From JBIOHJ01 sp044448905 (GTDB taxonomy: Bacteria > Bacteroidota > Bacteroidia > AKYH767-A > OLB10), in NCBI GenBank assembly GCA_044448905.1, contig JBIOHJ010000047.1, forward strand, positions 1-22,363: a stretch of 22,363 nucleotides of DNA. Direction: 5' to 3'. The notes beneath the pieces are model-generated. The model saw only the letters and a list, made by a program, of their open reading frames with translations, had not been told where the DNA came from and searched no databases. Below are positions 6,646-12,816 of the stretch, piece after piece (within the stretch, counting starts at the first letter, position 1; each line of letters begins with the position of its first letter). A program made the translations under genes and the position numbers.

Positions 6646-7281
6646 ATGACAAAGAATATTAAATCGTTTAAAATCTTTTTGCTTACAGCGATTACCTCCC
6701 TGTTTATAAGTGCTGCTGTTCCTGTTAAAAATATTTATACGCTCTCCGAAGATTATGTGGTAACTATTCATGGTACTTCTAATCTGCACAATTGGGATCA
6801 AAAAGTTGGAATAGTATCGGGGGATGGTATTGTAAGCTGGAATAAAGACGGAAGCTTTGACTTAGATGCAATCAATATAAAAATGGATGTACATTCCATA
6901 AAAAGCGATAAGGGTTCAATCATGAATAATAAAACCTATAAAGCACTGAAAGCAGATGACTATCCGCAAATTATTTTCATGCTCACTATCCCGGTTAAGT
7001 TCATTCAAAGCAAAATAAATGAAAAAGCTATTTCAGCAAAAGGTAATCTCACTATTGCCGGTGTAACCAAATCTGTTGATATGCAGGTAAAGGTATTTAT
7101 GCAGGAACACGAAAGATTGGCATTTGAAGGATCACAAATCATAAAGATGACAGATTATGGTGTTGCTCCGCCTACCGCTTTTTTCGGAACGTTGAAAACC
7201 GGGGATGAAATCACACTCAATTTTAAAACAAGTTTTACAACAACAAATAATTTAACAAACAATAGTCATCCGGAATTATAA
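6646..7281 (+). CDS. YceI-family periplasmic protein
   Basis: The 211-residue product begins with a hydrophobic signal (FKIFLLTAITSLFISAAVPV). The YceI domain follows: YVVTIHGTSNLHNW, then IKMDVHSIKSDKGSIMNNKT and YKALKADDYPQIIF, then AKGNLTIAGVTKSVDMQVKV, and the late DYGVAPPTAFFGTLKTGDEI segment. YceI proteins are lipocalin-like barrels that bind polyisoprenoids or other amphiphiles in the periplasm and are linked to stress and base response in E. coli. It is third in the operon, 12 nt before the porin-like gene, suggesting a joint envelope role. Confidence 0.93.
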   Translation: MTKNIKSFKIFLLTAITSLFISAAVPVKNIYTLSEDYVVTIHGTSNLHNWDQKVGIVSGDGIVSWNKDGSFDLDAINIKMDVHSIKSDKGSIMNNKTYKALKADDYPQIIFMLTIPVKFIQSKINEKAISAKGNLTIAGVTKSVDMQVKVFMQEHERLAFEGSQIIKMTDYGVAPPTAFFGTLKTGDEITLNFKTSFTTTNNLTNNSHPEL

Positions 7282-7293
7282 ATAAAAACAATT

Positions 7294-8634
7294 ATGATAA
7301 GTTCAATCAAACAATTTCGACAACTGACAATATTTATTATGGCAGCTATTAGCTTTTCCGCAGTGGCACAGCAAGAATCATTACAATATTTTCGTCCAAA
7401 CAACAAGCAGGGTTTAAATATTTTTGAAACTACTAAAAATGATACAACTCCTTTTACAGGAATAAAGGTAAGAGTTGGCGGCAATTTTACACAGGATTTC
7501 CAGGCTATCAGCCATCAGAATAATGCAACACCTGTATTTGATGCAGACAGTGTCAATACCAATCAGCTCATTTCTCTGACGAACGGATTCAACCGCGCTA
7601 TGGCTAATCTGAATATTGATGCACAGTTAGTGGATGGCATCAGGATGAATCTGACCATATACTTATCTACGCGCCATCACGAGGAAACATGGGTAAAGGG
7701 CGGGTATGTTCAGTTTGATAAATTACTTTTCCTTAAAAGTGCTGTAATTGACAACATAATGAAAAGTGTTACCATTAAGATAGGAGATTATGAAGTTGAC
7801 TACGGTGATCAGCATTTTCGGAGAAGCGATGCAGGCAATGCCATTTACAATCCGTTTATAGAAAATTATATTATGGATGAATTTGCAACAGAAATCGGTG
7901 GCGAAATTTACTATCATCCTCAAGGTGGCTTAATTGCTATGGCAGGAATAACCAATGGACAACTTAATCCTACTATTGTAAAATCATCGCAAATTGACTC
8001 TGCTACTGGCAAGCTGAATACATATGCTCCCGCATTTCACGGCAAGTTGGGATACGACCGCCAATTCAATGATGATTTCAGGTTCAGAATTACAGGTTCA
8101 TGTTATATGGTAAAAAGCGGTGCAAGCAATACATTATTCGGAGGTGACAGAGCCGGATCGCACTATTTCCTTGTGATGGAAAATACTGATGCCACTGTTG
8201 CTGGCAATGCCTTTTCAGGAAGATACAACCCTCAGTTCAAACAGCAGGTAACAACTTTTATGATAAACCCGTTCATTAAATTTAAAGGCATAGAACTATT
8301 TGGCACTTATGAAATGGCAAAAGGAAGAACGATTACCGAACCGGATATGCGCACGGCAACACAATATGCAGTGGATTTAATTTACCGGTTTCCTGTGGAA
8401 AAGGAAAACTTCTGGATTGGCGGACGCTACAATTCTATAACAGCAACCCTTCCGTTCAATCCAACAGGTATAACGATCAATCGCATGGCAGGATCCATAG
8501 GATGGTTTCTTACCAAAAATATTATGATGAAAGTCGAATATGTAAACCAGGAATACAAAGATTTTGCATTAACAGACATACGTTCAGACGGAAAATTTGA
8601 TGGCTTTATGATTGAAGCCTCCATTGGATTTTAA
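7294..8634 (+). CDS. Porin-like outer-membrane beta-barrel protein
   Basis: The 446-residue product has a signal peptide (FIMAAISFSAVA, cleavage before QQESL). Repeated amphipathic strands follow, such as FTGIKVRVGGNFTQDF, MANLNIDAQLVDGIRMNLTI, VTIKIGDYEVDYGDQHFRRS and MMKVEYVNQEYKDF, and the protein ends in ASIGF with a terminal Phe. The 'GDYEVDYGDQHFRRSD' turn and general length fit phosphate-selective-porin-like barrels of Bacteroidota. Substrate is unknown. It is the last gene of the YceI operon; no clear terminator follows before promoter copy 6. Confidence 0.82.
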   Translation: MISSIKQFRQLTIFIMAAISFSAVAQQESLQYFRPNNKQGLNIFETTKNDTTPFTGIKVRVGGNFTQDFQAISHQNNATPVFDADSVNTNQLISLTNGFNRAMANLNIDAQLVDGIRMNLTIYLSTRHHEETWVKGGYVQFDKLLFLKSAVIDNIMKSVTIKIGDYEVDYGDQHFRRSDAGNAIYNPFIENYIMDEFATEIGGEIYYHPQGGLIAMAGITNGQLNPTIVKSSQIDSATGKLNTYAPAFHGKLGYDRQFNDDFRFRITGSCYMVKSGASNTLFGGDRAGSHYFLVMENTDATVAGNAFSGRYNPQFKQQVTTFMINPFIKFKGIELFGTYEMAKGRTITEPDMRTATQYAVDLIYRFPVEKENFWIGGRYNSITATLPFNPTGITINRMAGSIGWFLTKNIMMKVEYVNQEYKDFALTDIRSDGKFDGFMIEASIGF

Positions 8635-8651
8635 CTTTTAATTATAGCAAA

Positions 8652-8718
8652 TGTGTGAATTATGTAACTTATTTCTAAAGTTATGTAATGGTTTTCCTTT
8701 TAAGGCAGCCGATCTTTA
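8652..8718 (+). promoter_or_regulatory. Regulon promoter module, copy 6 (glycan operon)
   Basis: TGTGTGAATT lies at 8652, TGTAAC at 8663, TGTAAT at 8684 and GATCTTTA at 8711-8718. The -7 box is weaker but lies exactly 27 bp after the second half-site, as in copies 1-5. It precedes the GH130/GT4 operon, with a longer leader of about 75-90 nt. Confidence 0.7.
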
Positions 8719-8780
8719 CAAAATAACATTTCTGTTACACCTTTTCCACAGGAAGTGGGAAATTCCATTTTAAAATAGGA

Positions 8781-8786
8781 AAGGAG
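8781..8786 (+). promoter_or_regulatory. Shine-Dalgarno-like AAGGAG
   Basis: AAGGAG stands out in a genome where other starts here lack such a site. It is 7 nt before an ATT (8794) in frame with the small protein below and too far (25 nt) from the TTG at 8812, so it hints at a non-ATG start. Confidence 0.45.
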
Positions 8787-8811
8787 TATTACTATTAATA
8801 AGATCGGAGAT

Positions 8812-9027
8812 TTGAAATTTGAAATTAAAGCCCGGCCCGTTGACGCATGGGCATTCTATACCATTTTACCTTTCAGTAAGCTTTTAACATGCAATTTACC
8901 GCCAGATGCAAACGGACTGGTAGATGCCAAATTTGAATCCTCAATAGAAGTAGAAGAACTAATAAAATTATTCCACCGGGTAGAAAACGGACCTGCAATG
9001 ATGGAATCACTTAAAATAAATCTATGA
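8812..9027 (+). CDS. Small protein of unknown function leading the GH130/GT4 operon
   Basis: The frame is open from after TAG at 8776 to TGA at 9027, but contains no ATG near its beginning. The TTG at 8812 gives 71 residues (MKFEIKARPVDAWAFYTILP); an ATT at 8794, 7 nt after AAGGAG, would give 77. The product has no signal peptide; it contains a Pro/Asp-rich turn (LPPDANGLVDAKF) and an acidic helix (EVEELIKLF). I do not recognise the family. Its stop overlaps the next start (ATGA at 9024), which argues for real translation and coupling to the GH130 gene. The start codon is uncertain. Confidence 0.65.
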   Translation: MKFEIKARPVDAWAFYTILPFSKLLTCNLPPDANGLVDAKFESSIEVEELIKLFHRVENGPAMMESLKINL

Positions 9028-10067
9028 TTGAAGTTAAAAAAGAAGGAGTTCTTCTGAAGAAAACCACTCATGGTTTTGAAAACGAAGGGGTATTGAATCC
9101 TGCGGCAATACGCGATGATGGTTATGTTCACCTTTTTTACAGGGCGGTTAGTAAAGGTAATTACTCCAGCATCGGCTATTGCAAATTGAAAGGGCCGATT
9201 ACGGTTGAAGAACGCTTTGACACGCCTGTGGTTTTCCCCCAATTCGAATATGAATCGCACGGTGTTGAGGACCCCCGAATTACGAAGATTGATGACCTGT
9301 ATTATCTTACTTACACTGCGTATGACGGAGTAAACGCACTTGGTGCGCTGGCTACTTCAAAAGATTTGCGGCATTTTGAAAAGCACGGATTAATCGTGCC
9401 GCAGTTCGCTTATGATGAATTTAAACACCTCGCGGAATGTAAAGGCGCTATCAATAGAAAATATTCCCGCTATAATAACCGCAACCACCTCCCTCCTAAA
9501 CCTGATAAAAATATTTTCGTCTGGGATAAGAATGTAATTTTTTTCCCGAGAAGAATAAACGGAAAGTTGTTTTTTCTTCATCGCGTAAGACCTGACATTC
9601 AAATAGCTTCGGTAAATAATATAAATGAACTCACAAAAGAGTTTTGGGAGAATTATTTTCTTCATCTGGGCGATAACATCGCGCTTGTTCCCCGGCATAA
9701 ACATGAAGTGAGTTACATAGGTGGGGGATGTCCCCCTATAGAAACAGAGCACGGTTGGTTATTGATTTATCATGGAGTGCACGATACTACGAAAGGATAC
9801 GTGTATTCGGCTTGCGCGGCTTTATTGGATTTAGAAAACCCTCTGAAAGAAATTGTCCGGCTACCCTACCCGTTGTTTAAGCCTGAGCACGAATGGGAAT
9901 TGAAAGGCGAAGTAAATAATGTGTGTTTCCCTACGGGTACCGCTTTGTTTGAAGACACGTTATATATTTATTATGGTGCTGCCGATGAGCGTATAGCATG
10001 CGCCTCCGTAAGCTTATCTGCGCTCTTAGCTGAACTGTTGCTTAATACTAAGAAAGATGAAAAATGA
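9024..10067 (+). CDS. GH130-family beta-mannoside phosphorylase/mannosidase
   Basis: The 347-residue product has the five-bladed propeller signatures of GH130: LNPAAIRDDG (residues 25-33), HGVEDPRITK (79-88) with the conserved acidic EDPR motif, YYLTYTAYDG (93-102), IGGGCPPIETEHGWLLIYHG (232-251) and CFPTGTALFEDTLYIYYGAA (301-320) followed by DER. GH130 enzymes cleave beta-1,4- or beta-1,2-mannosides, many by phosphorolysis giving mannose-1-phosphate. Databases often mislabel them 'pesticidal protein Cry7Aa'. No signal peptide, so it acts in the cytoplasm. It overlaps the upstream gene by 4 nt and the GT4 gene by 11 nt. Pairing with a glycosyltransferase suggests a made-and-remobilised mannan-like glycan (inference). 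Confidence 0.9.
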   Translation: MIEVKKEGVLLKKTTHGFENEGVLNPAAIRDDGYVHLFYRAVSKGNYSSIGYCKLKGPITVEERFDTPVVFPQFEYESHGVEDPRITKIDDLYYLTYTAYDGVNALGALATSKDLRHFEKHGLIVPQFAYDEFKHLAECKGAINRKYSRYNNRNHLPPKPDKNIFVWDKNVIFFPRRINGKLFFLHRVRPDIQIASVNNINELTKEFWENYFLHLGDNIALVPRHKHEVSYIGGGCPPIETEHGWLLIYHGVHDTTKGYVYSACAALLDLENPLKEIVRLPYPLFKPEHEWELKGEVNNVCFPTGTALFEDTLYIYYGAADERIACASVSLSALLAELLLNTKKDEK

Positions 10068-12429
10068 AATTGTTCTCAATAATGGTGAAGATGTAATAAG
10101 TGCATTACTTCCTGATGTCAATTCAAAAAATGGGGTAAATCATAAAGCTAATAGGCATGCCCTGCCTGAAATTTTATTCATTACTTCTTATCCTCCACGC
10201 GAATGCGGCATTGCTACCTATTCACAGGATTTGATAAAGGCATTGAATAATAAATTCAATCATTCTTTCACAATAAGAATTTGCCCGCTTGAATCGGAAA
10301 ACGAGAAACATAATTACACGGACGAAATAAAATATATTCTTAATACCGATCACCCCAACGCATTCATCCGATTAGCAAAAACCATAAATGAAAGTGCTGA
10401 AATCAGGATGGTTGTGATTCAGCATGAATTTGGATTCTTTGAAAAAAGAGAAAGTGATTTCCAGCAATTCTTAGAGTCTCTATCCAAACCTGTTGTTATT
10501 GTTTTTCATACCGTATTGCCGCATCCATCTGAATCATTAAAAATAAAAGTAGAGCAAATTTCCGATGCTTGTGAATCTATTATAGTTATGACCAGATCTT
10601 CTAAAAAAATATTGATAAATGATTATGGGGTAACAAAGGAAAAAATTAAAGTTATTCCGCATGGCACACATTTAATACCGCATTCAGATAAAAAGTTTCT
10701 GAAGAAAAAATATAAATTATCTGGGAAAAAAATACTCTCCACATTTGGATTGCTCAGCTCAGGAAAAAGTATTGAAACCGCTTTAGAAGCACTGCCTGCT
10801 ATCGTTAAAAAAAATCCCAATGCGGTATTTCTTATTATCGGTAAAACTCATCCGTCCGTCATAAAACATGAAGGAGAAAAGTATCGCAACTTGCTTGAAT
10901 CAAAAGTTGCAGCATTGGAAATGGGAAAGCACGTACAATTTATTAATCATTTTTTACCGCTGCCTGACCTGCTGGAATATTTACAGCTCACGGATATATA
11001 TTTGTTCACCTCTAAAGATCCTAACCAGGCAGTAAGCGGAACTTTTTCTTATGCCATCAGCTGTGGATGTCCTGTTATTTCTACTCCTATTCCTCATGCG
11101 CGCGAAGTGCTGCGCAATGATGCCGGAATCATTATTGATTTTGAAAATCCGCAGCAATTAAGTGAGGCGGTAATTAAATTATTGAATGATGACCAGATGA
11201 GGAAAAATATAAGCTCAAACGGATTGCACAGGATAGCTTCCACCGCATGGGAAAATGCTGCCATTGCTCATGCTATGTTGTTTGAAAAAATTAGTACTGA
11301 TAAAATTTCGTTGCAGTATAATTTGCCTGCAATCAACCTAGATCATCTAAAAAAGCTGACAACTGATTTTGGAATGGTTCAGTTTTCTAAAATCAACAAA
11401 CCTGATATTGATTCAGGATATACATTGGATGATAATGCACGGGCATTGATTGCAATGTGCCAGCATTTTGAATTGACAATTGATGAAGCAGATATAAAAT
11501 ATATTTATACATATTTCAATTTCATAAAACATTGTCTTCAACCGGAAGGTCATTTTCTGAATTATGTGAATCAACAAAGAATTTTCACCGGGCAGAATAA
11601 TTCAACCAATCTTGCTGATGCGAACGGAAGAGCCATTTGGGCTTTGGGTTATTTGATTTCAATGAGTGCTTTATTGCCAAAAGAACTCACGGCAGATGCA
11701 GAATCAATAATGGAATGCGCTTTGTTGAAAGTGAATAATATTCACTCAACGCGTGCCATGGCTTTTGCGATAAAAGGTTTGTATTACTGCAACACTAAAA
11801 ATAAATCCTTAGAAAATTTATCGCTGATTAAAACACTTGCAAACAGGTTAGTTCAAATGTACAGGCATGAGGCGGATAAAGAATGGCAGTGGTTCGAAAG
11901 TTATCTTACCTATGCTAACAGCATTGTGCCCGAAGCCATGCTGTGCGCATGGTCAGCCACAGATGTACCTATATACAAGGAAATTGCCAAATCATCGTTT
12001 GATTTTCTTTTGTCGAAAACATTTAGAAAAAACAGAATAAGAGTAATTTCAAATAAAACCTGGTTGCATAAAAGAGAGGAGTCAGTCCCTGTAGTAATCG
12101 GGGGTGAACAGCCGATTGATGTGGCTTATTCTGTTATTGCATTAAGTAAATTCTATGATGTATTTAAGCATGAAGATTACCTGCTTAAGATGAAGACAGC
12201 TTTCGATTGGTTTCTTGGAAACAATCATCTGCACCAGATTATTTACAATCCCTGTACCGGAGGATGCTTTGACGGGCTGGAAGAAAATTATGTAAATCTC
12301 AACCAGGGCGCAGAATCAACTTTAAGCTACCTGATGGCACGATTAACAGTTGAAAAATATTTGAGCAGGAAACAAAAGGTTAAATCCTTACCCGGTCAGT
12401 ATTTAAAATCAGACTTGCGATTAGTGTAA
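10057..12429 (+). CDS. GT4 glycosyltransferase fused to a C-terminal alpha-helical domain
   Basis: The 790-residue product has a GT-B/GT4 N-terminal half: ILFITSYPPRECGIATYSQD near residue 36 for the first Rossmann domain, VIPHGTHLIPHSDKKFLKKK, LSTFGLLSSGKSIETALEAL (nucleotide-sugar domain), and the SGTFSYAISCGCPVISTPIP block at about 328-347. From about residue 420 a different region follows with repeated helical segments (DIDSGYTLDDNARALIAMCQ, ANGRAIWALGYLIS, AEAMLCAWSA-like), resembling an alpha/alpha-toroid. This GT4-toroid arrangement next to GH130 recurs in Bacteroidota. It probably builds a sugar polymer or conjugate from nucleotide-sugar donors; the acceptor is unknown. It overlaps the GH130 gene by 11 nt. 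No signal peptide. Confidence 0.88.
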   Translation: MKNEIVLNNGEDVISALLPDVNSKNGVNHKANRHALPEILFITSYPPRECGIATYSQDLIKALNNKFNHSFTIRICPLESENEKHNYTDEIKYILNTDHPNAFIRLAKTINESAEIRMVVIQHEFGFFEKRESDFQQFLESLSKPVVIVFHTVLPHPSESLKIKVEQISDACESIIVMTRSSKKILINDYGVTKEKIKVIPHGTHLIPHSDKKFLKKKYKLSGKKILSTFGLLSSGKSIETALEALPAIVKKNPNAVFLIIGKTHPSVIKHEGEKYRNLLESKVAALEMGKHVQFINHFLPLPDLLEYLQLTDIYLFTSKDPNQAVSGTFSYAISCGCPVISTPIPHAREVLRNDAGIIIDFENPQQLSEAVIKLLNDDQMRKNISSNGLHRIASTAWENAAIAHAMLFEKISTDKISLQYNLPAINLDHLKKLTTDFGMVQFSKINKPDIDSGYTLDDNARALIAMCQHFELTIDEADIKYIYTYFNFIKHCLQPEGHFLNYVNQQRIFTGQNNSTNLADANGRAIWALGYLISMSALLPKELTADAESIMECALLKVNNIHSTRAMAFAIKGLYYCNTKNKSLENLSLIKTLANRLVQMYRHEADKEWQWFESYLTYANSIVPEAMLCAWSATDVPIYKEIAKSSFDFLLSKTFRKNRIRVISNKTWLHKREESVPVVIGGEQPIDVAYSVIALSKFYDVFKHEDYLLKMKTAFDWFLGNNHLHQIIYNPCTGGCFDGLEENYVNLNQGAESTLSYLMARLTVEKYLSRKQKVKSLPGQYLKSDLRLV

Positions 12430-12430
12430 T

Positions 12431-12496
12431 GTTTGAACGATGTAACTTATTCTAAATATTTTGTAACACCTATTCTTTTAATAGTGTTCACCCTTG
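12431..12496 (+). promoter_or_regulatory. Regulon promoter module, copy 7 (divergent, no close gene)
   Basis: TGTTTGAACG lies at 12431, TGTAAC at 12442 and TGTAAC at 12463, exactly 21 bp apart. CACCCTTG (12489-12496) is 26 bp downstream, one less than in the others. No plausible start codon with a coding frame follows for about 300 nt, so it may serve a long leader, a small RNA or a lost gene. Confidence 0.6.
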
Positions 12497-12816
12497 CAAC
12501 GTAATAATTCAGTTGCCAATTAATTTAAAATACCATGATCCAGCAATTATAATTTTAGCCGTTAAGCTTGTGCGAAAAAAAATCACGATTGTTTTTCTGT
12601 GCTTTTCAAAAACCCGGTTGTCTTTTGAGTGAGTCTTTGTATTAGAAACAAACAGAAAACATGTTAGGTGTGCAAGTATCAATTCGCACAAGCGAATTTT
12701 TCATACTTTCAGCATCTTCCAACCTCCTGATGTCCTGGGATAGCAGGGGATATGAAGCAATCAAAATAACGGGCATAAATATTTATTTTTTTATTATTTT
12801 GCACCAAATTAATATT
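12497..12816. other. Gene-free interval between copy 7 and the anchor-L gene
   Basis: About 320 nt with no convincing ORF. The first ATG (12534) opens a five-codon frame. The ATG at 12661 is in frame with the next gene and would add 52 residues before a good signal peptide, which is unlikely. A weak A/T-rich hairpin (TCAAAA/TTTTGA, 12606-12628) and a TATTTTG -7-like box at 12795-12801 are the only signals seen. The latter, 16 nt before the ATG at 12817, is a plausible promoter for that gene. Confidence 0.6.

Noticed and set aside
8856..9260. 134-aa ORF on the - strand
   Set aside because: It is antisense to the small leader gene and GH130, with no recognisable motif; a shadow frame.
2296..12496. 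Mobile-element copies as the source of the repeated module
   Set aside because: There are no terminal repeats, no transposase and no target duplications; only the box positions are conserved, and the sequence between boxes differs.
12661..12816. 52-residue N-terminal extension of the anchor-L protein
   Set aside because: A canonical signal peptide starts at the ATG at 12817, and a -7-like box lies at 12795.
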